From Polaribacter vadi (GTDB taxonomy: Bacteria > Bacteroidota > Bacteroidia > Flavobacteriales > Flavobacteriaceae): a stretch of DNA of 64,000 nt. Positions 25,942 to 35,669 of this stretch are shown piece after piece. Each line of letters starts with the position of its first letter. The stretch's first letter is position 1. The stretch is taken from contig NZ_CP017477.1 of NCBI RefSeq assembly GCF_001761365.1, positions 2,284,001 through 2,348,000 of the forward strand, read 5' to 3'. Made by a program: the position numbers and the translations under genes. Below the pieces are notes generated by a model, which saw only the letters and a list, made by a program, of their open reading frames with translations, did no database searches and was not told the origin of the DNA.

Positions 25942-28215
25942 ATGAAAAAAAATATACTTACTTTATTGTTGTTTATAGGAACAACTGCTTCAATATTTTC
26001 ACAATCTGTGAATATTACAGAAGCTGAAGGTTGGTTAGAATCTGGATTTATAAAATGGGAACCTATTGCCAACGCAGAAAGTTATAATGTGTATTTTACT
26101 GGTGAAGGAAAAACCGATGTTAAAATAGATACACAACTTATTCGTAATTATGGAACCTACTATAGAGCAGATGCCTTAGGATTAAAAGCTGGGACTTATA
26201 CCTTAAAAGTAGCACCCGTTATTGCTGGAACTGAGCAAACCGCTACAATTTCAAGTGTAATTAACGTACAAGCTTATGATAGAACAGGTTTTGCTTTTTC
26301 TAATAGTAGAGTTCCTGGTGCGTATAAAATAGATGGTACTCCAAAAGATAACGCTGTTGTTTTATATATTACACAAAACACGAAAAATACAATTTCTTTA
26401 GATGTAAATGGAGCGAATGCAAATCCTTGTATAGGTTTAGAAACTATCTTAGAAGGGTATAAAAAAGGCTCAGACAATAGACCTTTAATTATAAGGTTAA
26501 TAGGTCAAATAACTGATTTAGCATATATGGATAAAGGTGATATTGTTATAGAAAACAACAATAATATTGCTAGTTATATTACTTTAGAAGGTGTTGGTGA
26601 TGATGCTGTTGCTGATGGTTGGGGAATTCGTATTAAAAATGCGTCTAATGTAGAAGTTAGAAACATTGCAACTATGAATTGCAATAGCGATGAAGGAGAT
26701 AATATTGGCCTGCAACAAGGAAATGATTATATCTGGATTCATAACAACGATTTCTTTTATGGTGATGCAGGAGGAGATGCTGATCAAGCAAAAGGCGATG
26801 GTGCTTTAGATTGTAAAAAATCAACCTATGTTACATTTTCTTACAACCATTTTTGGGATTCTGGAAAAGCAAATTTATTGGGTTTGAGTGAAGGAACAAC
26901 AGAAGGTTTATTCATAACATATCATCATAATTGGTTTGATCATTCAGATTCACGTCATCCAAGAGTACGTTTTTATTCTGCACATGTTTATAATAATTAT
27001 TATGATGGAAACTCTAAATATGGTGTTGGCTCAACAGAAGGTTCCTCTGTATTTGTAGAAGCAAATTATTTTAGAAACTGTAAATTTCCGATGTTAACTT
27101 CTATGCAAGGATCTGATGTTTTTAATACAGGAACACAAAAGAATGATTACAATAATTACCCAACTTTTTCAAAAGAAGATGGTGGTACCATCAAAGCTTT
27201 TAATAATTTTATTTCTGGAGCAAATAGGTTTATAGCTTATGGTGATGCTAGTTCTGCTGCATTTGATGGTACAAAAGATTTTGATGCCTATGTTGCATCA
27301 ACAAGAAACGAAACGATTGAGAGTACTATAAAATCTAATTTCGGAGCAAATTCTTACAATAACTTTGATACAAACGCTTCTATAATGTATTCATATAGTC
27401 CAGATTCACCAGAAAATGCAAAAGATAATGTGATACAGTATTCTGGAAGAATTCAGGGAGGTGACTTAAAATTTACGTTTAACAATGCTTCTGAAGATAC
27501 ATCATCCTCTGTAAATTCTGCTTTGAAAGCTCTATTAACAAATTACAAAACTAATTTGGTTTCTGTTCAAGGTGATGGAGAAGGTTCTGGAAATGGTGAT
27601 GATGGAGGAGATTCAGGAAGCACTCCTGGAGATGAAGTACATAATTTTACAACATCTGGAACAACAAGTACTTTTTATACAATTGCAGGAAATTTATCAA
27701 CTTCTAAAGGTGATGCCCATTATAATAATCTTACGTTAACACAATGTTTAAAAATGGAGTCTAGCACAAGTATTTCATTTGCAACTACTGAAGAAAGTAA
27801 AATGATTTTAGTTTTTAACGATGGCTTTAATGGTACTATAAAATTAAATGGAGAGAAAAAAGACATTGTAAATGGAGTGTTAGATCTTATAATACCTGCA
27901 GGTAATTATACCCTTACTAAAGATGTTACTACAAATCTTTACTATATGAGTGTAAAATCAACAGCTGCTCTTAATGTTGAAAAGTTAGGGTTATCAGCGT
28001 TAGTTTTATATCCAAATCCCGTTAAAGATTATTTAAGACTGTCTTCTCCAAACAAAATAAGTAAAATACAAGTATATAATATGCTTGGTGCAGTGGTTAA
28101 AACAATCGAAATAAATACTGAGAAAATAGATTTATCTCATCTTAAAAAAGGAACTTATTTGATCAAATTTTATGGAGAGAATAGTGCTGTAAATAAAATA
28201 ATTATTAAAGAGTAA
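25942..28215 (+). CDS. Secreted PL1 pectate lyase with CBM77-like module and T9SS tail
   Basis: The 757-residue protein has a signal peptide (ending SIFSQ) and an Fn3-like domain (about 25-110). The PL1 beta-helix covers about 115-520: NSRVPGAY, ITLEGVGDDA, the acidic calcium-binding stretch GDADQAKGDGALD, and RHPRVRF at 338-344 with the catalytic Arg343 or Arg341. A low-complexity Gly/Asp/Ser linker (about 548-565) leads to a 105-residue beta-sandwich (HNFTTSGTTSTFYTIAG, LTQCLKMESSTSISF) that resembles the pectin-binding CBM77 group. Residues about 680-757 are a classical T9SS type A sorting domain (LYPNPVKDYLRL). The enzyme is therefore likely secreted to the cell surface. Its promoter bears the pectin operator, and it converges on the uxaA operon with a shared terminator. 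Confidence 0.88.
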   Translation: MKKNILTLLLFIGTTASIFSQSVNITEAEGWLESGFIKWEPIANAESYNVYFTGEGKTDVKIDTQLIRNYGTYYRADALGLKAGTYTLKVAPVIAGTEQTATISSVINVQAYDRTGFAFSNSRVPGAYKIDGTPKDNAVVLYITQNTKNTISLDVNGANANPCIGLETILEGYKKGSDNRPLIIRLIGQITDLAYMDKGDIVIENNNNIASYITLEGVGDDAVADGWGIRIKNASNVEVRNIATMNCNSDEGDNIGLQQGNDYIWIHNNDFFYGDAGGDADQAKGDGALDCKKSTYVTFSYNHFWDSGKANLLGLSEGTTEGLFITYHHNWFDHSDSRHPRVRFYSAHVYNNYYDGNSKYGVGSTEGSSVFVEANYFRNCKFPMLTSMQGSDVFNTGTQKNDYNNYPTFSKEDGGTIKAFNNFISGANRFIAYGDASSAAFDGTKDFDAYVASTRNETIESTIKSNFGANSYNNFDTNASIMYSYSPDSPENAKDNVIQYSGRIQGGDLKFTFNNASEDTSSSVNSALKALLTNYKTNLVSVQGDGEGSGNGDDGGDSGSTPGDEVHNFTTSGTTSTFYTIAGNLSTSKGDAHYNNLTLTQCLKMESSTSISFATTEESKMILVFNDGFNGTIKLNGEKKDIVNGVLDLIIPAGNYTLTKDVTTNLYYMSVKSTAALNVEKLGLSALVLYPNPVKDYLRLSSPNKISKIQVYNMLGAVVKTIEINTEKIDLSHLKKGTYLIKFYGENSAVNKIIIKE

Positions 28216-28250
28216 AATAAATAATTGTGACGAGACAAAATTATTCTATT

Positions 28251-28285
28251 AAAAAAGCCTTTGAAAATTTCAAAGGCTTTTTTTA
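28251..28285. terminator. Bidirectional terminator between PL1 and uxaA
   Basis: AAAAAAGCCTTTGAAA and TTTCAAAGGCTTTTTT form a near-perfect hairpin with a minimal loop, with A and T runs on each side. It would stop transcripts from both convergent genes. Confidence 0.85.
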
Positions 28286-28334
28286 TTTTTAGGGGATTAA
28301 TAGTAGTTTATTTAAAATAGGAAATCAAATTGAT

Positions 28335-29945
28335 TTAAAGTGATACACCTCTTTTCCAAGGAATAAAATCATTTTGATTTAACAGTTTTGCTTTGGTTTG
28401 TATGTTTCCACTTGCAACTTCAACCATAAACTCTAACATTTCTTCAGCCATTTCTTCAATTGACTTTTCACCACGAATTACTGCACCTGTTTCAATGTCA
28501 ATAATATCAGGCATTCTTTCTGCAAGTTCTGTATTAGAAGAAACTTTTATAATGGGCGCAATTGGGTTTCCTGTTGGCGTACCCAAACCTGTGGTAAATA
28601 ATACCATATTTACACCAGAACCAACTAATGCAGTTGTGCTTTCTACATCATTTCCAGGTGTACATAATAAGTTTAAACCTGGTTCTGTAATGTATTCTCC
28701 ATAATCTAAAACACTAACAACTGGAGATGTTCCTCCTTTTTTAGCTGCTCCTGCAGATTTCATTGCATCCGTTATTAAGCCATCTTTAATATTTCCTGGT
28801 GATGGATTCATGTCAAAACCAGAACCAGCATCAATCACAGATTTTTCATAAGCTTTCATTAAAGTTAAAAATTTTTCTCCATCTTTATCATCTACACATC
28901 TGTTTACTAATTCTTGTTCTACACCACATAATTCTGGAAATTCTGCCAAAACAGCTGTACCTTTTAATGCAACTAACAAATCTGAAACTGCTCCTAAAGT
29001 TGGGTTTGCAGATATTCCTGAAAAACCATCAGAACCACCACATTCTAAACCTACTTTTAATTTTGATAAAGGAGCTGGTTTACGCTCTATATTATTTGCT
29101 TTTTTTATCGCTTCAAACGAGTCTTTTATAATAACTGATAACATATTGTCCACAGTTCCCATTTGTTGCTGCTCAAATATTAGAACAGGTTTTTTCAAAT
29201 CAGGATTTATAGCTTTTAAAGCATCCTTAAAAATATTTATTTGTAAATTTTGACAACCTAAACTTAATACTGTTGCTCCTGCAACATTAGGGTTATTTAC
29301 ATAACCTGCTAACAATCTTGCTAAACTTTCAGAATCTTGTCTAATACCTCCACAACCTCCTGGATGTGTAATAAACTTAACATCAATATTATTAAAAACT
29401 TTGGTTGATGTTTCTGCAACTGTAGTATCTAATCCACCATTATTCACTAAAGAACGTAATAGCATTTGATGTGGACTTTGTTGTTGTTTTAAAAGTTCTT
29501 TCTCAAAGATTTCTTTTAAAGTTTCTATGTTTCTATTTTCACAAAAAACCAAGGGAAAAAATAGCCAAACATTTTCTGTACCAACTTGCCCATCTTCACG
29601 ATGGTAGCCCATAAAAGTTCTCTCTTTCCATTTATCAACATTTGGAGCTGTCCATGAAAATGAAGCTGTTTTACCAAATACTTTTTCACTTTGATGTTTT
29701 ACGTTTTCCGTAGTTAAAACATCTCCTTTTTTAATAACTCCATTTGCAGACCCCACTAAAACACTGTACATAATAATTCTATCTCCAGAATCAAATTGCT
29801 GTAATGCAATTTTATGTTTCGATTTTGTGTCTGATAAAATAGTGATATTCTCTCCTTCGAAATAAACAATTTCTCCAGCTTTTAGATTTACCAAAGCTAC
29901 AGCTACATTGTCTGATGAGTTTACTTTTATTATTTTATTTTGCAT
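28335..29945 (-). CDS. uxaA: Altronate dehydratase
   Basis: UxaA dehydrates D-altronate to 2-keto-3-deoxygluconate, the third step of galacturonate breakdown in the cytoplasm. The 536-residue protein has an N-terminal SAF domain (about 1-95) and the C-terminal dehydratase domain. Recognisable family stretches are YHREDGQVGTENVWL near 125, HPGGCGGIRQD near 195, LSLGCQNLQ near 225 and LECGGSDGFSGISANP near 300, which supply metal-binding Cys residues. It is the last gene of the uxaC operon, 28 bases after uxaB. Length and domain order match full-length single-chain UxaA. Confidence 0.93.
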   Translation of the reverse strand: MQNKIIKVNSSDNVAVALVNLKAGEIVYFEGENITILSDTKSKHKIALQQFDSGDRIIMYSVLVGSANGVIKKGDVLTTENVKHQSEKVFGKTASFSWTAPNVDKWKERTFMGYHREDGQVGTENVWLFFPLVFCENRNIETLKEIFEKELLKQQQSPHQMLLRSLVNNGGLDTTVAETSTKVFNNIDVKFITHPGGCGGIRQDSESLARLLAGYVNNPNVAGATVLSLGCQNLQINIFKDALKAINPDLKKPVLIFEQQQMGTVDNMLSVIIKDSFEAIKKANNIERKPAPLSKLKVGLECGGSDGFSGISANPTLGAVSDLLVALKGTAVLAEFPELCGVEQELVNRCVDDKDGEKFLTLMKAYEKSVIDAGSGFDMNPSPGNIKDGLITDAMKSAGAAKKGGTSPVVSVLDYGEYITEPGLNLLCTPGNDVESTTALVGSGVNMVLFTTGLGTPTGNPIAPIIKVSSNTELAERMPDIIDIETGAVIRGEKSIEEMAEEMLEFMVEVASGNIQTKAKLLNQNDFIPWKRGVSL

Positions 29946-29973
29946 CCTAATAGTTATATATTAGCTAAATTTT

Positions 29974-31440
29974 TTAATATTTTTTGTTGAAATTTTCAAA
30001 ACCTTTTTCAACACCATTTGTATCTATTTCTTCTAAAGCAAAAGAAATTGCATTACTTAGGTTTTTAACCTTAGTTAAATCTTCTCCCCAATATTCTTCA
30101 TTACTTAAAACAGCATTAGTTATTGTAGTGTAATCGTTATGCTTCCAGATTTCTACAAAATTTTCAACTATTTCTTTATTATCATCTATAGGCAAACCTT
30201 CTCCATTGTAAGTGCCTTTATAAAATCGAATTAATGCAGCAAAAGCAAAAGTTAAATTTGTCGGTAGTTTATCATAAATTTTAATGTATTCTAAAATGCT
30301 AGGTAAAACTCTAACTTTAAATTTAGAAATACAGTTTAAGGCTAAACTTGATATGTTATGTTTGATAAAAGGATTTCTAAAACGGTCTAAAATTTCATGA
30401 GCAAATTCTTCAATTTGATCTTTATCAAAATCTAATGTTGGTATAATTTCATCAAAAATAATTTGATTGATTAAACCTCCTGTAAATTCATTATCTACAG
30501 ATTCTTTAACAGTTTTATTTCCATATAAATAAGAAAAAGCAATTAATGAAGTATGTGCACCATTTAAAATACGAACTTTTCTTGTTCTAAAGGGTTGCAT
30601 ATCGTCCACAATTTTTACATCTAATTTGGTTTTCTCGAATGGTAATTTTGCTTTTAACTCTTCACCACCTTCAATAACCCACAGTAAAAAAGCTTCTGCA
30701 GAAACAATTAAATTATCTTTATAATCTAATTGTGCATTGTATTCTTCTATTTCTGCTCTTGGATAACCAGGTACAATCCTATCTACCAATGTGCTATGAA
30801 AAGAATTGCTTTCTAAAATCCATGTTTTAAAATCATCGCCTAAATTCCAATCAGAAATATATGTTATAATGATTTCTCTTAATGTTTCTGAATTATGATT
30901 GATTAGCTCACAAGGAATTATGGTTAATCCTTTGCTTTTATCGCCTTTAAAATGTGTAAAACGTTCGTGTAAAAGCAATGTTAATTTTGCAGGAAATGAG
31001 CTTGGTGGTTGCATTTCTGATGTGTCTGAAGCCACGTAAGCAATACCTGCTTCAGTTGTATTAGAAATTATAAATTCTAAAGATTCTTCTTTTGCTAAGT
31101 TTAAATATTCTTTGAAATTTAAATACGGATCTACACATTTAACGATGTTATCAATCAATTCAATTTCTTGAATTTCTTCACCTTTTTTAACACCTTTCAT
31201 AAACAAGGTATACAAGCCATCTTGATCGTTTAGCATTTTTACCAAACCTTTATCAATTGGCTGAACTACAGCAATACCAGCATTAAAATTTACTGCTTTA
31301 TTTAATTCTTGGAAAGCATAACCAATGAAGGCTCTTAAAAAATTACCTTCACCAAATTGAATTATTTTTATAGGAGAAACTACTTTTAGATTTGCATTTT
31401 CTCTATTTAAAACTTTCTTTTTTTCTATTAATTCTTGCAT
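29974..31440 (-). CDS. uxaB: Tagaturonate reductase
   Basis: UxaB reduces D-tagaturonate to D-altronate with NADH. The 488-residue protein belongs to the polyol (mannitol) dehydrogenase family: IIQFGEGNFLRAF at 26-38 is the dinucleotide-binding start, and KVRILNGAHTSL near 292-303 with VDRIVPGYPR near 219 are typical active-site regions (the conserved Lys and His of this family). Fructuronate reductase (UxuB) is the nearest alternative, but neighbouring uxaA and uxaC favour tagaturonate. It lies 10 bases after the TRAP permease gene in the same operon. Confidence 0.9.
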   Translation of the reverse strand: MQELIEKKKVLNRENANLKVVSPIKIIQFGEGNFLRAFIGYAFQELNKAVNFNAGIAVVQPIDKGLVKMLNDQDGLYTLFMKGVKKGEEIQEIELIDNIVKCVDPYLNFKEYLNLAKEESLEFIISNTTEAGIAYVASDTSEMQPPSSFPAKLTLLLHERFTHFKGDKSKGLTIIPCELINHNSETLREIIITYISDWNLGDDFKTWILESNSFHSTLVDRIVPGYPRAEIEEYNAQLDYKDNLIVSAEAFLLWVIEGGEELKAKLPFEKTKLDVKIVDDMQPFRTRKVRILNGAHTSLIAFSYLYGNKTVKESVDNEFTGGLINQIIFDEIIPTLDFDKDQIEEFAHEILDRFRNPFIKHNISSLALNCISKFKVRVLPSILEYIKIYDKLPTNLTFAFAALIRFYKGTYNGEGLPIDDNKEIVENFVEIWKHNDYTTITNAVLSNEEYWGEDLTKVKNLSNAISFALEEIDTNGVEKGFENFNKKY

Positions 31441-31450
31441 TTCTTATATA

Positions 31451-32755
31451 TTATAATTCAAATAAATTTGGTAAAAACATTGAGATTTCTGGTATAAAAC
31501 TAATTAGCATTAGTACAGCTATCATGATTAGTAAAAAAGGCACTAATGACTTTATTACTTTTGTGACTGAAACATTAGCAACACCACTTCCAACAAACAA
31601 TAAAGTTCCTACAGGAGGTGTACAGATACCTATACATAAGTTTAATACGATTACAATCCCAAAATGAACAGGATCCATCCCTAATGTTGTTACTACTGGT
31701 AAAAATATGGGTGTGAATATTAAGACTGCTGGTGTCATATCCATAAAGGTTCCAACAATCAATAAGATGATGTTAATTGCTAAAAAGATGGCAAATTTGT
31801 TGTTTAAAGAATCCAATAAAAATGAACTGATCATTTCTGGAATTCCTTCAAAAGAAAACAACCAAGACATTGCCATAGAAGTACATATTAGAAACATAAC
31901 TACTGAAGTGGTTTTTCCACTAGACAATAATATACTTGGAAAATCTTTTACTTTGATATCGCCATAAACTAAAGATAATACTGCAGCATATAATACAGCA
32001 ATTACAGAAGCTTCTGTTGCTGTAAAAATTCCTGCTACAATTCCACCCACAACTACTATTAGTAATAATAAACTAAAAAAGGCTTTTCTAAAATAGGTCC
32101 AAATTTCTGAAAAAGTTGAACGTTCTCCTTTTGGATAACGTCTATTAATTGCAATAAATGCGATATAGCCCATAATTGCAAAACCTAGTAATATTCCAGG
32201 TAAATAACCTGCTATAAATAATGCTGCAACTGAAGCAGTACCTCCACTCGCTAATGCATAAACAATTAAAATATTACTTGGCGGAATTAATAATCCTGTA
32301 GTTGATGAGGTTATGTTTACTGAAGCACTTAATGCTCTTGGATATCCTTCTTCTTCCATTCTGTCTGTCATAATAGAACCTATTGCAGAAGCTGCAGCTA
32401 CTGCTGACCCTGAAATAGCTCCAAAAAGCATTGATGCCAAAACGTTTACATACGCTAATCCTCCAGGAAGACTTGCTACTAAAGATTTTGCAAAATTAAT
32501 AAGTCGATTTGCAATACCTCCTTGCTTCATAATTTCTCCTGCCAAAACAAAAAATGGAATTGCCAAAAGAGCGAAACTGTCAATACCAGTTGTCATTCGT
32601 TGAGCAATCGTTGTTATTCCTGGCAGTTTATCGATATTTAATAAAAGACTTAATGTTGTAGAAATTCCAATACTATATGCAACTGGCACTTTTATTAGTA
32701 AAAGCGCAAAGAAACTTACAAATAAAACGATAATACTTATTATCTCGATGCTCAT
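31451..32755 (-). CDS. TRAP transporter large permease (DctM type), probable hexuronate
   Basis: The 434-residue integral membrane protein has about 12 hydrophobic segments and the DctM family stretches IPFFVLAGEIMKQGGIA, GAISGSAVAAASAIGSIM and PPSNILIVYALASGG. TRAP systems use sodium or proton gradients with a periplasmic binding protein. Together with the adjacent DctQ and DctP genes this forms a complete transporter. Embedded in a galacturonate operon, its cargo is inferred to be galacturonate or a related uronate. It overlaps nothing; 2 bases separate it from dctQ. Confidence 0.88.
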   Translation of the reverse strand: MSIEIISIIVLFVSFFALLLIKVPVAYSIGISTTLSLLLNIDKLPGITTIAQRMTTGIDSFALLAIPFFVLAGEIMKQGGIANRLINFAKSLVASLPGGLAYVNVLASMLFGAISGSAVAAASAIGSIMTDRMEEEGYPRALSASVNITSSTTGLLIPPSNILIVYALASGGTASVAALFIAGYLPGILLGFAIMGYIAFIAINRRYPKGERSTFSEIWTYFRKAFFSLLLLIVVVGGIVAGIFTATEASVIAVLYAAVLSLVYGDIKVKDFPSILLSSGKTTSVVMFLICTSMAMSWLFSFEGIPEMISSFLLDSLNNKFAIFLAINIILLIVGTFMDMTPAVLIFTPIFLPVVTTLGMDPVHFGIVIVLNLCIGICTPPVGTLLFVGSGVANVSVTKVIKSLVPFLLIMIAVLMLISFIPEISMFLPNLFEL

Positions 32756-32757
32756 AA

Positions 32758-33249
32758 TTAAATATTGTTTTTATTAGAATAAATATTTGCCATGTGGTAA
32801 ACAGAAAAGCACATGATTAAAAAACCACTAAATGGCAATACAGCATATACATAACCTAAAGGAATACGTAAAGTTCCAGATAATTGATCTAAGTGTAATG
32901 TTGTGTAAACTAAATTTAAACCACCAATAACCATTACTATAAGTGCAAAAAGAAACACAAATACTTCAATTATTATTGAGGCTTTTCTTTTATTCTTTAG
33001 TGATAGTTTTTGATACAAAAAATCCATAGATAAATGCTCTCTTTTTGCATTAAGGTATGCTGCACCTAAAACAGTCATCCAGATTAAAGAAAACCTTGCA
33101 AATTCTTCGGTCCAAGTGAAAGAAGTACCCATCAGGTATCTAGAAAATACTTGAAATAAAACGTCTAAGACTAATAAAGCAAAAATAGTTATCATAAACC
33201 ATTCGAGAGTTTTATTAACCTTATCAAAAATAAGTTTAGATGTATTCAT
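32758..33249 (-). CDS. TRAP transporter small permease (DctQ type)
   Basis: The 163-residue protein has four hydrophobic segments (about 17-37, 48-63, 90-112, 132-152), normal for DctQ, and the stretch FTWTEEFARFSLIWMTVLGAA, where the WTEE(F/V)AR motif is the family hallmark. It pairs with the large permease as its membrane chaperone or scaffold. The gene lies between dctP and dctM with 1-2 base gaps, so translational coupling is likely. Confidence 0.88.
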   Translation of the reverse strand: MNTSKLIFDKVNKTLEWFMITIFALLVLDVLFQVFSRYLMGTSFTWTEEFARFSLIWMTVLGAAYLNAKREHLSMDFLYQKLSLKNKRKASIIIEVFVFLFALIVMVIGGLNLVYTTLHLDQLSGTLRIPLGYVYAVLPFSGFLIMCFSVYHMANIYSNKNNI

Positions 33250-33250
33250 T

Positions 33251-34225
33251 TTAATTATTTTTTATTTCATTTACTAAAGGTGCCATCTCTGGAAATTCTT
33301 TTATAAATTCTACAACAACATTTTTTGATTCTTCAGCAAACAAAGATTTTTCTGGAATAATAACCTCTACACCTCTCTCTTTAATTAGTTTCATAGATTC
33401 ATTAACAGATTCTCTCCAATATTCTTTTTGTGCTTGTGCAGATTCATCTGCTGCTTCTTGCACCCAAACTCTTTCTTCTTTAGATAATTTATTCCAATAT
33501 TTTGTTCCAATCAATAAAACATCGGGTACAGAAGAATGCTCATCGAGCGTGTAATATTTGCTTATTTCGTAATGATTTGAAGAAACAAAGGATGGAGGAT
33601 TATTTTCTGCCCCATCTACAACTCCTTGTTGAATTGCAGCATACAATTCTCCATAGGCCATAGGTGTAGCAGCTCCTCCCATAGAATTTACCATATTAAT
33701 TGCCATTTGATTATTTTGTACTCTTATTTTAAGTCCTTTTAAATCTCCTGGTGTTCTAATAGCTTTGGTACTTGTGTAAAAGCTTCTACTTCCTGCATCA
33801 TAATAACATAATCCACGTAGCCAGAATTTAGAACCTTTTTCTAAAATTGATTTTCCAATAGGTCCCTCTAAAACACTAAATTGATGTTCTCTATCTTTAA
33901 ATAAGTAGGGTATTCCTAAAACATTGTATTCTGGCACAAAATTAGACAATATAGATGCACTCACTTTAGTTGCAGCAACACTTCCAATTTGCAATAATTC
34001 TAAACTTTCTCTTTCAGAACCTAATTGACCATCAGGAAAAATTTTGACCTTTAATTTTCCGTTTGATTTTGATTCTAATAATCTTTGAAACTCTAAAATA
34101 CCTTTATGCACTGGGTGTGTTTGGGGTAAAGTGTGCGCTAAATAAAGCACTTTAGTATCTCTTGATTTTTCACAAGAAATAACACTTACACACATAATTA
34201 TTAATAAAAAAAATTTAAAACGCAT
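33251..34225 (-). CDS. TRAP transporter substrate-binding protein (DctP type, lipoprotein)
   Basis: The 324-residue product has a lipoprotein signal with Cys18 (VISC), so it is probably tethered to the inner membrane rather than free in the periplasm. Family features are LAHTLPQTHPVHKG near the N-terminus, GSERESLELLQIG, and the conserved Arg in LKGLKIRVQNN followed by AAIQQGVVDGAENNP, which forms the carboxylate-binding site of DctP proteins. Carboxylate recognition fits a uronic acid ligand. The genes order uxaC-dctP-dctQ-dctM-uxaB-uxaA suggests import of monomeric galacturonate from the periplasm. Confidence 0.9.
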   Translation of the reverse strand: MRFKFFLLIIMCVSVISCEKSRDTKVLYLAHTLPQTHPVHKGILEFQRLLESKSNGKLKVKIFPDGQLGSERESLELLQIGSVAATKVSASILSNFVPEYNVLGIPYLFKDREHQFSVLEGPIGKSILEKGSKFWLRGLCYYDAGSRSFYTSTKAIRTPGDLKGLKIRVQNNQMAINMVNSMGGAATPMAYGELYAAIQQGVVDGAENNPPSFVSSNHYEISKYYTLDEHSSVPDVLLIGTKYWNKLSKEERVWVQEAADESAQAQKEYWRESVNESMKLIKERGVEVIIPEKSLFAEESKNVVVEFIKEFPEMAPLVNEIKNN

Positions 34226-34247
34226 ATATTAAAAATTTTTATTTGAT

Positions 34248-35651
34248 TTATATTTTAAAATAGTTTTTCGCATTATTGTAGCTTATATCTGCTACCATAT
34301 TACCAATCCATTCCATTTCTTCTTTTGGTAATTCTCCTCTTTTAATTTCATCACCTAAAAGATTACATAAGATTCTTCTAAAATACTCATGTCTTGGAAA
34401 AGACAAGAAGCTTCTAGAATCTGTTAGCATTCCAATAAAACAACTTATTAAACCCATGTTAGACAAAGCGTTTAATTGTTTGGTCATTCCATCTTTTTGA
34501 TCTAAAAACCACCATCCAGAACCAAACTGAACTTTACCTCTAACACTCCCATCATTAAAGTTACCAATCATAGTAGCCATAACTTCATTATCGGCAGGGT
34601 TTAAGTTATAAATGATTGTTTTGGTTAATTTATCCTTACTGTCTAAAGCATTTAAAAATGCTGATAATTTTTGTGCTTGTGGATAATCGCCTATAGAATC
34701 CCAACCTGTATCTGGCCCTAAAATACGATGCATACGTGCATTATTGTTTCTTAAAGCTCCTAAATGAAATTGTTGCACCCAACCATATTGATGATAGGTT
34801 TCTGCTAAAAATATTAGAAGTGCACTTTGGAATTTTAAAGCTTCATCTTGTGTTAAATTATTGCCTTCTCTTTTCTTTTTAAAGATCGCTTTTACTTCAC
34901 TTTCTGTAAAGTTTTCAAAATAAATTTGATCTAAACCATGGTCGCAAACGCTACATCCGTTTTTATCAAAAAAGTCAATTCTATTTTTTAAAGCATCACA
35001 TAAATCATCAAAACTATTTATTGATAAATTTGAGGCTTTCCCTAAAGCATTGATATAGTCGTTATAACCATCATTAGAAATTAAAATAGCTTTATCTGGT
35101 CTAAAAGAGGTACCAACTTTAATATCAATATTATTTTTTCTAATCTGTTGATGATATTCTAAAGTATCTGTTGGGTCTTCAGTGGTACAAACATATTCTG
35201 CATTTACTTTGCGTAATAAATTTTGTGTGCTATAATCTTTTGTGTTTACTTTTACTGAAACTTGTTCGTAGATTTTTTCTGCAGATTTCTCATTTAATAA
35301 ATCATACACATCAAAATAACGTGCTAGCTCTAAATGTGTCCAATGATACAAAGGGTTACGCATGGTGTAAGGCACTGTTTTTGCCCATTTCATAAATTTA
35401 TCTTTATCAGAAGCATCACCCGTAATAAATTTCTCATTGATACCTAAAGTTCGCATTGCACGCCATTTATAATGGTCGCCATTTATCCATACTTGAGTTA
35501 AATTATCAAATACTTTATCTTCTGCAATTAATTGTGGAGATAGGTGATTATGATAATCTATTATTGGTTGTTGTTTAGAGTAATTATGGTATAATTCTTC
35601 AGCGTACTTATTTTCTAATAAAAAGTTATCGTTTATAAAACTTTTCTTCAT
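34248..35651 (-). CDS. uxaC: Uronate isomerase
   Basis: UxaC converts D-galacturonate to D-tagaturonate (and glucuronate to fructuronate) in the cytoplasm. The 467-residue length is standard. The metal-binding IDYHNHLSP at 31-39 supplies His34 and His36; WWFLDQKDGM and DSRSFLSFPRHEYFRR near the C-terminus are also family signatures. It is the first intact gene of its operon. Directly upstream is a decayed short-chain dehydrogenase remnant, so the leader from the operator-bearing promoter to the start codon is about 250 bases long. Confidence 0.94.
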   Translation of the reverse strand: MKKSFINDNFLLENKYAEELYHNYSKQQPIIDYHNHLSPQLIAEDKVFDNLTQVWINGDHYKWRAMRTLGINEKFITGDASDKDKFMKWAKTVPYTMRNPLYHWTHLELARYFDVYDLLNEKSAEKIYEQVSVKVNTKDYSTQNLLRKVNAEYVCTTEDPTDTLEYHQQIRKNNIDIKVGTSFRPDKAILISNDGYNDYINALGKASNLSINSFDDLCDALKNRIDFFDKNGCSVCDHGLDQIYFENFTESEVKAIFKKKREGNNLTQDEALKFQSALLIFLAETYHQYGWVQQFHLGALRNNNARMHRILGPDTGWDSIGDYPQAQKLSAFLNALDSKDKLTKTIIYNLNPADNEVMATMIGNFNDGSVRGKVQFGSGWWFLDQKDGMTKQLNALSNMGLISCFIGMLTDSRSFLSFPRHEYFRRILCNLLGDEIKRGELPKEEMEWIGNMVADISYNNAKNYFKI

Positions 35652-35669
35652 TATCTCTTTTTTAAAATT

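Noticed and set aside
30129..30142. TGTAATCGTTATGC inside uxaB
   Set aside because: Only the left half of the palindrome matches and it is in coding sequence without a promoter.
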